NCBI GenBank assembly: GCA_029939545.1
Contig: JAOZSS010000003.1
Coordinates: 1 to 57,232, forward strand
Direction of reading: 5' to 3'
DNA: 57,232 nucleotides
Source: Kiritimatiellia bacterium
Lineage (GTDB): Bacteria; Verrucomicrobiota; Kiritimatiellia; UBA8416; JABMPJ01
Position numbers and translations under genes: made by a program. Shown one piece after another: positions 35,097-42,686 of this stretch (within the stretch, counting starts at the first letter, position 1; every line of letters begins with the position of its first letter). The notes under the pieces were generated by a model that saw only the letters and a list, made by a program, of their open reading frames with translations, was not told the origin of the DNA and made no database searches.

Positions 35097-35609
35097 CTAT
35101 AGGGGTTCCGCGCCCCCCAGCGCGGCATGCTTTCCGGAGCTGTGGATGTGGCAGATGGCCAGGGCGAGTGCATCACTGGCATCCTCGGGCGGCGTTTCAT
35201 CCAGGTTGAGCAGCGTGACGACCATCTTCTGTACCTGCGGCTTCTGCGCACCGCCGAAACCAACGATGGCCTGCTTAACCCGCCGCGGGGCATACTCGTA
35301 CAGCTTCAGTCCCGCGCGAGTGCAGGCCGAGATGGCAGTCCCGCGTGCCTCCCCCAGGACCATGGCGGTGCGGGCGTTCTTGAAATAGAAGGCACCTTCA
35401 ATGGCTACCGCATCCGGCTGGGTGTCGCGAATGATGTCCTGCAGGCCCTCATCGAGCCGCAGCAGGCACTGCGAGAGCGGGACCTTGGGTTTGGTGCGTA
35501 TGACGGCGTAGGCGACGAGTTTGAGTTTGCTGCCGCTGGCCTCCACGACACCGACCCCGGTTGCCCGCAACGCGGTGTCGATCCCGAGGATGCGGGTACT
35601 ACTCGTCAT
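35097..35609 (-). CDS. ruvC: Holliday-junction endonuclease RuvC
   Basis: A 170-residue resolvase. The four acidic catalytic residues are visible: Asp11 (LGIDTALRATG), Glu71 (VAIEGAFYFKN), and Asp143 and Asp146 (PEDASDALALAICH). The start overlaps the yebC stop by 11 bp, and the yebC-ruvC order is common in bacteria. No ruvA or ruvB is in the window. Confidence 0.95.
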   Translation of the reverse strand: MTSSTRILGIDTALRATGVGVVEASGSKLKLVAYAVIRTKPKVPLSQCLLRLDEGLQDIIRDTQPDAVAIEGAFYFKNARTAMVLGEARGTAISACTRAGLKLYEYAPRRVKQAIVGFGGAQKPQVQKMVVTLLNLDETPPEDASDALALAICHIHSSGKHAALGGAEPL

Positions 35610-36354
35610 TCAGTTCCTGCATGATCGCGTCGTCGACATCCATGTTTGTGTACACGTTCTGGACGTCTTCATTATCCTCGAGGGCGTCAATGAAACGCAT
35701 GATCGACGCGGCGGTAGACTTCTCGGTCACCGGAACGAGCGTGTCGCTCACGAGCGATACATCGGCGCTGAGCGTCGCGATACCGGCGGCTTCAAGTGCC
35801 TCGGTTACATCGGCAAACGTGGTGGGATCGGTCACGACCTCGAACTGCCCGCCATCGCGCTTCATGTCTTCGGCCCCGGCCTCAAGAACGACACCCATCA
35901 ACTCGTCCTCGTCTACGCCTTCGGCGTCGATGAAGATCTGGCCCCTGCGCTGGAATCCACGCGATACCGATCCCTGCTGGGCAAAGCTGGACCCATGCTT
36001 GGAGAAAGTATGGCGAATCTCGGCCGCGGCGCGGTTCTTGTTGTCGGTCAGGCCTTGCACAATCAGCCCCACACCGCCGCCGGCGTATCCTTCGTAGACG
36101 ACCTCCTCGAAAACGGCCCCTTCCAGCTCTCCGGCACCTTTCTTGATGGCGCGATCGACATTGTCAGCCGGCATATTGACGCTCTTGGCCTTCTGAATGA
36201 GGGTGCGCAGCGTGGGGTTCATGTTCGGGTCGCTGCCGCCCTGGCGCGCCACGACCATCAACTCCTTGGCTATCTTGCTGAATATCTTGCCGCGCTTCGC
36301 ATCCGCAGCGCCCTTCTTATGCTTAATCGTTGCCCACTTGCTATGTCCACTCAT
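35599..36354 (-). CDS. yebC: YebC/PmpR-TACO1 family protein
   Basis: A 251-residue protein of the YebC family. It opens with the invariant MSGHSKWATIKHKKGAADAK RGK segment and has the conserved PADNVDRAIKKG and YEGYAGGGVGLIV motifs, then the acidic C-terminal domain (VDEDELMGVVLEAGAEDM). YebC proteins bind 23S rRNA and help ribosomes through proline stretches; older annotation as transcription factors persists. It is upstream of and overlaps ruvC. Confidence 0.95.
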   Translation of the reverse strand: MSGHSKWATIKHKKGAADAKRGKIFSKIAKELMVVARQGGSDPNMNPTLRTLIQKAKSVNMPADNVDRAIKKGAGELEGAVFEEVVYEGYAGGGVGLIVQGLTDNKNRAAAEIRHTFSKHGSSFAQQGSVSRGFQRRGQIFIDAEGVDEDELMGVVLEAGAEDMKRDGGQFEVVTDPTTFADVTEALEAAGIATLSADVSLVSDTLVPVTEKSTAASIMRFIDALEDNEDVQNVYTNMDVDDAIMQELNDE

Positions 36355-36420
36355 GGTCTGTCCCTTTCTTGCCCCTCTATGCTCAAAAGTCTGTTCCTGC
36401 CTCTGTATTCACAGGTGTCA

Positions 36421-36497
36421 GGAGTCAGAGATCAGAGGCACGTTGTAGCCCGCGGCTGTTCCGTGTGCAGCTCTTAGCTGCCTCTCTGACTCCTGAT
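36421..36497. repeat. Intergenic imperfect palindrome upstream of yebC
   Basis: CAGGAGTCAGAG followed by AGAGGCA (36421-36442) pairs with TGCCTCTCTGACTCCTG (36481-36497), leaving a 3-nt bulge and a ~38-nt loop. The arms resemble other short TGACTCCTG-like intergenic repeats in this genome. It lies between yebC and the radical SAM gene, both on the minus strand; no T tract, so not a canonical terminator. Confidence 0.6.
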
Positions 36498-36503
36498 CCC
36501 TGT

Positions 36504-37424
36504 CTATATACCTGATCCCGGCGGCATCGTAAATCCGATTAATTCGTCCGGAGCGTCGCCCGCGTACTCCTGCATCCACCCGATATCGAAATCAAGAGTG
36601 CCCACAACGTCGGCCACGCGGTCATACTCGGCGCGGGAGATGTGCCGGTTCCATCCGGCCACGGCGGGCGCCCGAAAAGCGGGGGTGTACTGTGACATCA
36701 CGCTAATGGCGACGCCGGGGCCGATCGTGTCGGACAGCCAGCGCAGGTTATCGATGGTCTCATCGGCCCGGCCGGGCAAGATCAGCAGGCGGCAGATCGT
36801 ACCCCGGGTGGCGACGCCGTCGGTGCCGAGCTGGAGCGGACCCTTTTGCCGCCACATCTCGAGGATGGTGTCACGCGCAATGGATGCATAGTCGGCACGA
36901 CCGGACCCCGCTTCGGCAGATGTCTCGCAGGCGTAGCGCAGGTCGGTCAGGTAGATATCGACCGTATCTTCCACTGCGGCCAGCGTCGCAGGGCTTTCGA
37001 ATCCGCTCGTGTTGTACACCACCGGCAGACGAATGCCTTCTGCCTGCAGGCGGGTCAGGGCCTGTTGCACCTGCGGGATCCACGGGGTGGGACTGACCAG
37101 GTTCCAGTTGTGACAGCCTGCCGCGTGCAGCTCCCGAAAGAGTGCTGCAAACGCATCGGCGGCGTAGGTCGCGCCGTCGCCCTGCTGGCTCCACGGGTAG
37201 TTCTGGCAGTAGAGACAGCACAGCGTACAGCGGCTGAAGAAGATAGTACCGGACCCGCCTGTGGTGCCGGACAGCGGCGGTTCCTCACCGTGGTGAGGTC
37301 CGTAGCGAAAGACCTCGACCTCAGATCCCGCCCGACAGAATCCAAGCTGTCCGGCTGCCCTGTCCACACCACAGCGGCGTGGGCATAGCTCGCAGGATTG
37401 CAGCCCACATTCCGCGTTCCGCAT
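36504..37424 (-). CDS. Radical SAM protein, PflA/COG1313-like
   Basis: About 306 residues. The cluster motif CX3CX2C is FSRCTLCCLYCQN (Cys66, Cys70, Cys73). Before it an extra Cys set (CELCPRRCGV, then GFCRAG) matches the N-terminal CxxCxxxC of this PflA-like subfamily. Substrate is unknown; related proteins activate glycyl-radical enzymes or modify peptides. The start at 37424 is uncertain because it lies within a CGGAATG repeat tract, and an upstream in-frame start is possible. It is 19 bp after the EF-G-like gene. Confidence 0.85.
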   Translation of the reverse strand: MRNAECGLQSCELCPRRCGVDRAAGQLGFCRAGSEVEVFRYGPHHGEEPPLSGTTGGSGTIFFSRCTLCCLYCQNYPWSQQGDGATYAADAFAALFRELHAAGCHNWNLVSPTPWIPQVQQALTRLQAEGIRLPVVYNTSGFESPATLAAVEDTVDIYLTDLRYACETSAEAGSGRADYASIARDTILEMWRQKGPLQLGTDGVATRGTICRLLILPGRADETIDNLRWLSDTIGPGVAISVMSQYTPAFRAPAVAGWNRHISRAEYDRVADVVGTLDFDIGWMQEYAGDAPDELIGFTMPPGSGI

Positions 37425-37437
37425 TCCGCATTCCGAA
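37408..37437 (-). repeat. CGGAATG heptamer tract at the radical SAM start
   Basis: On the minus strand the 7-nt unit CGGAATG recurs four times with one change (CGGAATG, CGGAATG, CGGAACG, CGGAATG). The tract supplies the probable start codon of the radical SAM gene and its first residues. It looks like a local tandem repeat, not protein-conserved sequence. Confidence 0.55.
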
Positions 37438-37443
37438 ATGGGG

Positions 37444-39474
37444 TTATTCCTCGCTTTTTGCTTTCTCGGCCTCGGCAACGACCTTCTGGGCCACATTGGC
37501 CGGGACGACCTCGTAGCGGTTGTGTTCCATTTCGAACGAGCCCTGGCCGGCGGTCATGCTGCGAAGTTCGGCGGCGTAACGGAACAGCTCGGCTCGGGGA
37601 ACTTCGGCGGTCAGCACCTGCATGCCGTCATCGGCCTCCATGCCCATGATGCGTCCACGCTTGTGGTTCAGGTCGCCGTTGATGTCGCCCAAGGCGTGAT
37701 CCGGAATGGTGACCTTCACGGTCATGATCGGCTCAAGTAGTACGGGCTTGGCATTGGCCATGGCTTCACGCAGGGCGCGCGAACCGGCAATCTTGAACGC
37801 GACTTCCGAGGAGTCGACATCGTGATACGAGCCGTCGTAGAGCGTGACTTTGACCTTGGTGACCGGGTAACCTGCCACGGCACCGGCGGTCATGCCGTCG
37901 ATTATCCCCTTCTGCACGGCCGGGATGAAGTTGTGCGGAATAGCCCCACCCACGATTGCGTTGACGAAATCCTCCTCGTCCCCTTCGGGGAGCGGCTCGA
38001 CGCGCAGGTAGGCCTCGCCGTATTGGCCGCGTCCGCCGGACTGCTTCTTGTGCTTGTAGTGACCTTCGCCCAAGCCGGTGACCGTTTCCATGTAGGCCAC
38101 CTTGGGTGTGCTGAGCGTGACCGAGACGTTGCTGCGGCTCTTCATCATGCCTACGGCGACGTCGATGTGCACATCACCCAGACCCTGTAGTACGATTTCG
38201 TGGGTCTGTGCGTTGCGGTCGACATGCAGCGTGGGGTCTTCTTCGCAGACGCGCGTGAGGGCCAGCCCGATCTTGTCCTCGTCGGCTTGGGTCTGGGCCT
38301 CGACGGCTTGGAACATGACCGGCTTCGGGAAGCGAATCGGCGGCATGATGGTGGTAGCGCCCATGGCACAGAGTGTGTCGCCCACGTGTGTGTTCTTGAG
38401 TTTCGGAATGGCCACGATATCGCCAGGGGTAGCCTGTGTGACGGTTTCCTGCTTCTTGGCGTTGATACGCAGGAGGGTGCCGACGCGTTCCTTGTGGTCG
38501 CGGGTGGTGTTCTGTAGCTCGCAGTCGCCCTTTAGTGTGCCTCCCAGGACGCGCACAAAGTTGAGCTGGCCGACAAACGGATCGTTGACCGAACGCCAGA
38601 CGAAGCCGATGAACGGCGCATCCGCCGCAGTGCTGATGGCGGTGCCGTCTTGGTCCAGAATCTCGCGGTCGAGCGGCGAACGGAAGAGGCGGCAGATGCC
38701 ATCCAGCAGCTCGGTGACGCCAACGTCCTTGAGCGGCATGGTCACGAAGATGGGGCAGAGCCCGCCCGAGTCGACCGCGGCGTGCAGCCCTGCGGCGATT
38801 TCGTCAGGGGAGAGATCTTCACCACCGAGGAACTTCTCGATCAGCGTATCATCGGTCTCAGCGGCCAGTTCGACCAGTGCGCCCTTGGCTTCTTCAACTT
38901 CGGCGGCCATGTCATCGGCAACATCTTTTGAGGCGAGAATGTCGATCACTGCGGAGCGGTCGGTTGTGGGCAGAACCACCGGTACGCATCCGCTGCCGAA
39001 TGCGGACTGGATTTCCTTAATCACCTTGTCGTAGTCGGCGTTGTCACGGTCCAAGCCGGTAACAACGAACCCGCGGGCCAGTCCGGCGCGCTTGGCGTGC
39101 TTCCAGACCTGACGGGTGCCCACTTGAACACCGGAGACGGCGTCGACCGCGATCAGGGCTGTGCCCGTGGCGCGGCAGGCCGAGATGACCTGACCGAAGA
39201 AATCCATGTACCCCGGTGTGTCCACGAAGGTGAGGGCACGCTGCTTGCCGTTGGACGCTTTGTACGGCGCTTCGAACGGCTTGGCGAAGATCGTGATCTT
39301 GCGCCCTTTCTCCTCTTCGGTGAAGTCGGCCATGCTGGAACCTGCATCGACCAGACCCAGACGGTCATTCAGTCCCAGCTTGAACAATAGTGCATCCACA
39401 AGCGTTGTCTTGCCGCTTCCTGTGTGTCCCATAACAGAAAAAGCTCTGGTGTCCGCCACCGGAATGTTATCCAT
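37444..39474 (-). CDS. Divergent EF-G paralogue (FusA2-like translational GTPase)
   Basis: A 676-residue five-domain GTPase with EF-G architecture. ATG 39474 follows AGGGGCGGG; earlier in-frame sequence is unconserved. G1 is GHTGSGKT (16-23). Switch I is EEKGRKITI instead of the usual ER-x-RGITI. G3 is DTPGY with Tyr89 replacing the catalytic His of DTPGH. G4 is TGLDRD (139-144) where NKxD is expected. Domain IV/V motifs such as GGRGQYG and GRIMGMEADDGMQVL are retained. The changes suggest a specialised EF-G2-type factor, with slow or altered GTP hydrolysis possible. The main EF-G gene must be elsewhere. Confidence 0.88.
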   Translation of the reverse strand: MDNIPVADTRAFSVMGHTGSGKTTLVDALLFKLGLNDRLGLVDAGSSMADFTEEEKGRKITIFAKPFEAPYKASNGKQRALTFVDTPGYMDFFGQVISACRATGTALIAVDAVSGVQVGTRQVWKHAKRAGLARGFVVTGLDRDNADYDKVIKEIQSAFGSGCVPVVLPTTDRSAVIDILASKDVADDMAAEVEEAKGALVELAAETDDTLIEKFLGGEDLSPDEIAAGLHAAVDSGGLCPIFVTMPLKDVGVTELLDGICRLFRSPLDREILDQDGTAISTAADAPFIGFVWRSVNDPFVGQLNFVRVLGGTLKGDCELQNTTRDHKERVGTLLRINAKKQETVTQATPGDIVAIPKLKNTHVGDTLCAMGATTIMPPIRFPKPVMFQAVEAQTQADEDKIGLALTRVCEEDPTLHVDRNAQTHEIVLQGLGDVHIDVAVGMMKSRSNVSVTLSTPKVAYMETVTGLGEGHYKHKKQSGGRGQYGEAYLRVEPLPEGDEEDFVNAIVGGAIPHNFIPAVQKGIIDGMTAGAVAGYPVTKVKVTLYDGSYHDVDSSEVAFKIAGSRALREAMANAKPVLLEPIMTVKVTIPDHALGDINGDLNHKRGRIMGMEADDGMQVLTAEVPRAELFRYAAELRSMTAGQGSFEMEHNRYEVVPANVAQKVVAEAEKAKSEE

Positions 39475-39581
39475 GATCCCGCCCCTGTTTCTAAGTGTTA
39501 AACGACGAAAAGCGCGGATTATGGCACGCGGAAACAAGTTTTGCAATAACCGACCTTGGTTCTGCGTTGTACATAGTATAG

Positions 39582-39598
39582 GGCATCCTTCGGATGCC
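39582..39598. repeat. Perfect 7-bp hairpin upstream of the DUF1553 gene
   Basis: GGCATCC-TTC-GGATGCC forms a perfect stem-loop in the 204-bp divergent gap between the EF-G-like and DUF1549/DUF1553 genes. No T tract follows on either strand. It could be a transcript 5' structure. No convincing -35/-10 pair was seen in this gap. Confidence 0.5.
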
Positions 39599-39678
39599 GA
39601 AGCGGGTTGCGGGATACGGGATGCAAGGCTTTGTATTGTATGGGGGCTCAGCGGGTGTTTCGGTAGGATGGGCGAGTT

Positions 39679-41211
39679 ATGGAATTGAAGAGTCGACTCA
39701 TCTTTGGTCTCTGCGTTCTGGCCGCGATCCAGACGCTGTGTGCCAACGAGATTGATCGACTGGTGCTCCAGAAACTGAACGCGGATGGGCTTACCTGTGC
39801 GAAGCGCTGCAGTGATGCTGTCTTCGTCCGCCGCATCTACCTCGACATGATCGGAACGCTGCCGCGGATGTGGGAGGTCCGCACCTTCCTGGACAGCGAG
39901 AATCCCCGCAAGCGGGCCCAGTTGATCGAAAAGCTCTTCAAGCGCGATGAGTTTGCCGACTACTGGGCCATGAAGTGGTGTGACATCCTCAGAGTTAAGG
40001 CCGAGTTTCCCAGCAAGCTCTGGCCCAACGCGGTGCAGGCCTACCAGCGCTGGCTGACCGACGCGATCCGTGACAATAGGCCCTATGACCAGTTCGCTCA
40101 TGCGCTGCTGACCTCAACGGGCAGCAACTTCAGAGATCCCCCCGTCAATTTCTACCGCGCCATGCCCGAGCGTACGCCGGCCGCCACCGCCTCGACCGTG
40201 GCCCTGACCTTTATGGGACAGCGCACGGACGGGTGGCCGCAGGAGCGCCGGGACGGGATGACCGCCTTCTTTACGCGGGTAGGGTTCAAAGGCACCGCCG
40301 AGTGGAAGGAAGAGGTCGTCTTTTTCGATCTGCCCCGCGCCCTCGAAGAAGGCGCGCCCGAGGGGGCGGTGTTCCCGGATGGTACGGCGGTGGAGCTGGC
40401 CGCGGACCAGGATCCGCGCGCCGTGTTTGCCGACTGGCTGACCGCACCCGACAACCCTTATTTCGCGCGGAACATGGTCAATCGCATCTGGGCCTGGCTG
40501 ATCGGGCGCGGCCTTATCCATGAACCCGATGACATCCGCCCAGACAACCCGCCCTTGCACCCCGAACTCCTCGCCTGGCTCGAAAAAGAGCTCGTGACGC
40601 ATGACTACGACCTGCGCCAGATCTACCGGGTGATCCTCAATTCCGAGACCTACCAGCGCTCGTGCGTGCCGACCGAGGGCGCGGCCGATGACCCGTCCGG
40701 CTTCTCGCACTACCTCGTGCGTCGACTCGAGGCCGAGGTGCTCATCGATGCCATCAACCAGATCACCGGCGGGACGGAAGCGTATACGAGCGAGATCCCG
40801 GAGCCGTTCACCTTCATTCCGCGGCAGCACCGCGCCATTACACTCGGGGATGGCAGCATCACGAGTCCGTTTCTGGACATGTTCGGCCGTCCGCCACGCG
40901 ATACGGGGATGGAGTCGGAGCGGAACAACGAGCCGACCGACACGCAGCGGCTACACCTGCTCAATTCGACCCATATTCAGACGAAGATTCAGCGCGGCTG
41001 GGCATTGAAGGCGCTGGTCAAGAAGGCTAAGTGGCGGCCGGTTCCGGTGATCAACCAGCTCTATGTCACCATCCTGTCGCGCCATCCCGAGGATGATGAA
41101 CGACGGATCGCCCTGGCCTACAGGGAGTCGGGCGACGTGAAGCCGCATGAAGCGTATTGGGACCTGGCATGGGCACTGATAAATAGTAAGGAATTCCTGT
41201 ACAGACATTAG
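39679..41211 (+). CDS. Secreted DUF1549/DUF1553 protein
   Basis: A 510-residue secreted protein of the DUF1549-DUF1553 class abundant in Planctomycetes and relatives. Signal peptide MELKSRLIFGLCVLAAIQTL-CANE, then DUF1549 (about 22-190: VFVRRIYLDMIGTLPRMWEV, NRPYDQFAHALLTSTGSN) and DUF1553 (about 250-505: VFADWLTAPDNPYFARNMVN RIW, VILNSETYQRS, EPTDTQRLHLLNSTHI). These proteins are usually paired with DUF1501 genes, as here. Biochemical role unknown; linked by context to polysaccharide breakdown. It is shorter than the ~800-1000 residues common in Planctomycetes, with no cytochrome (PSCyt) domain. Confidence 0.92.
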   Translation: MELKSRLIFGLCVLAAIQTLCANEIDRLVLQKLNADGLTCAKRCSDAVFVRRIYLDMIGTLPRMWEVRTFLDSENPRKRAQLIEKLFKRDEFADYWAMKWCDILRVKAEFPSKLWPNAVQAYQRWLTDAIRDNRPYDQFAHALLTSTGSNFRDPPVNFYRAMPERTPAATASTVALTFMGQRTDGWPQERRDGMTAFFTRVGFKGTAEWKEEVVFFDLPRALEEGAPEGAVFPDGTAVELAADQDPRAVFADWLTAPDNPYFARNMVNRIWAWLIGRGLIHEPDDIRPDNPPLHPELLAWLEKELVTHDYDLRQIYRVILNSETYQRSCVPTEGAADDPSGFSHYLVRRLEAEVLIDAINQITGGTEAYTSEIPEPFTFIPRQHRAITLGDGSITSPFLDMFGRPPRDTGMESERNNEPTDTQRLHLLNSTHIQTKIQRGWALKALVKKAKWRPVPVINQLYVTILSRHPEDDERRIALAYRESGDVKPHEAYWDLAWALINSKEFLYRH

Positions 41212-41224
41212 TTGGATTTGACCA

Positions 41225-41245
41225 CCACCGGGCTTGCCCCGGTGG
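41225..41245. repeat. 8-bp stem-loop between the DUF1553 and DUF1501 genes
   Basis: CCACCGGG and CCCGGTGG form a perfect 8-bp stem with a 5-nt loop just after the DUF1553 stop. It lacks a T tract on the plus strand. It may attenuate or stabilise mRNA between the two genes. The rest of the 149-bp gap shows nothing further. Confidence 0.5.
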
Positions 41246-41360
41246 AGTCATGATTGAGAGCTGAAAGTAGGATAAAGCAAAAGGAATAGCGCCCGGATAG
41301 AGTGAGAAAAGGCTTCGTGCAAGACTCGCTCCCTTCCGGGCTCCAAGAGGGCAGATCCAG

Positions 41361-42686
41361 ATGACTCTAACTCGGCGTGAAATGCTTAAGACATCACTCG
41401 CAGGCGCGGCGGGCTTGGCGCTGTGTGATCCATTGCTGACGCGCGCGGCTGTTGCGGCACCGCAGGCGCGGGCCCAATCGGTCATCCAGATATGGATGTG
41501 GGGCGGCCCGGCCCATCTCGACACGTTCGACCCCAAGCCGGGAGCCGGCTATGACTATGTCGGTCCATACGACACCCCCATCGCGACGAACGTGGACGGC
41601 ATCCAGATTGGCCAGATGCTCCCCAAACTGGCACAGCAGGCCGACAAGTATTCCATCCTGCGCGGCATGACGCACGGGGTGAACGGCCACGAGACCGCGT
41701 CCTATCTCGTGCAGACCGGGCACAAGTCGGGCGATGGCATGGTCTATCCCTCCGTCGGCGGCGTGGTCTCCTACTTCAAAGGCTATCGCGCGGACTACGC
41801 AGGACTGATTCCTCCCTATATCGTTCTGACCAAGCCGCAGGGCCGCTTCTCGGAGGCCGGGTTCCTCGGTACGCGCTACAAGCCGTTCTCCACGGGGGGC
41901 AACCCGTCCAAAGATCCCTTCCTGGTTGAAGGCGTGGTGGCGAACGGCATCTCGCGCAAGCGCCAGGAGAACCGGCGCGCCCTGTTGAATGAGCTGGATA
42001 CGCTGGGCCGCAAGATCAAGGGCAATGCCGCTTTTGCGGCATCGGATCGCTGCGAGCAGCAGGCCTATGACCTGATCCTGGGTGACGCGGGGAAAGTGTT
42101 CGACCTCACCGAGGAGCCCGATGCTATCCGCGCCCGCTACGGCCGACAGGAGTTCGGGCAGTCCTGCCTGCTGGCACGGCGCCTGGTGGAGCAGGGCGTG
42201 CCCTATGTCACGATCAACTATCGCGGCTGGGACACGCACAAGCAGCATTTTCAGAGCATGCAGCGACAGCTTCCGCAGCTCGACAGCGGCCTCTCAACAC
42301 TATTTGCGGATCTCTCCGAGCGCGGGCTGCTCGATTCCACGATCGTCTGGTGGGGCGGCGAGTTCGGGCGCACCCCGAAAATCCAGTGGGACCCGCCCTG
42401 GAATGGCGGTCGCGGCCATTATGGCAAGGCCTTCTCGTCGGTCCTGGGCGGCGGCGGCTTCAATGGCGGCCAAGTACTGGGTGCCACGGATGAAAAGGGC
42501 GAGAACGTGGTGGAGCGCAAGATCTATCCGCGCGACCTGATCGGAAGCATGTACGAGCTGCTGGGTATCAATCCCGAGGCCACGCTGCCGCACCCGCAGG
42601 GGATTACTGTGAAAGCCATGCCGGAGGCAACCGATGGACAGGATGCCGGGCGACTCTACGAGATTATGAAAGGGGCGCGCACATGA
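41361..42686 (+). CDS. Tat-exported DUF1501 protein
   Basis: A 441-residue DUF1501 (sulfatase-like fold) protein. The N-terminus TRREMLKTSLAGAAGLAL is a twin-arginine-type signal. Family motifs: QIWMWGGPAHLDTFDPKPG, MTHGVNGHETASYLVQTGH, YVTINYRGWDTHKQHF, and WWGGEFGRTPKI followed by GRGHYGKAFSSVLGGGGFNG. The ATGA overlap with the next gene supports one operon. Function is not established in any family member I know; partner of DUF1553 proteins. Confidence 0.93.
   Translation: MTLTRREMLKTSLAGAAGLALCDPLLTRAAVAAPQARAQSVIQIWMWGGPAHLDTFDPKPGAGYDYVGPYDTPIATNVDGIQIGQMLPKLAQQADKYSILRGMTHGVNGHETASYLVQTGHKSGDGMVYPSVGGVVSYFKGYRADYAGLIPPYIVLTKPQGRFSEAGFLGTRYKPFSTGGNPSKDPFLVEGVVANGISRKRQENRRALLNELDTLGRKIKGNAAFAASDRCEQQAYDLILGDAGKVFDLTEEPDAIRARYGRQEFGQSCLLARRLVEQGVPYVTINYRGWDTHKQHFQSMQRQLPQLDSGLSTLFADLSERGLLDSTIVWWGGEFGRTPKIQWDPPWNGGRGHYGKAFSSVLGGGGFNGGQVLGATDEKGENVVERKIYPRDLIGSMYELLGINPEATLPHPQGITVKAMPEATDGQDAGRLYEIMKGART

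Noticed and set aside
39522..39544. TGGCACG followed by TTGC upstream of the DUF1553 gene, resembling a sigma-54 promoter
   Set aside because: The spacing between the -24 and -12 halves is too long (12 bases instead of four), so it does not fit.
37444..40101. Longer EF-G-like protein starting at 40101
   Set aside because: The extra N-terminal ~209 residues show no family similarity and are antisense to the DUF1553 gene; MDNIPV with a nearby Shine-Dalgarno is the natural start.
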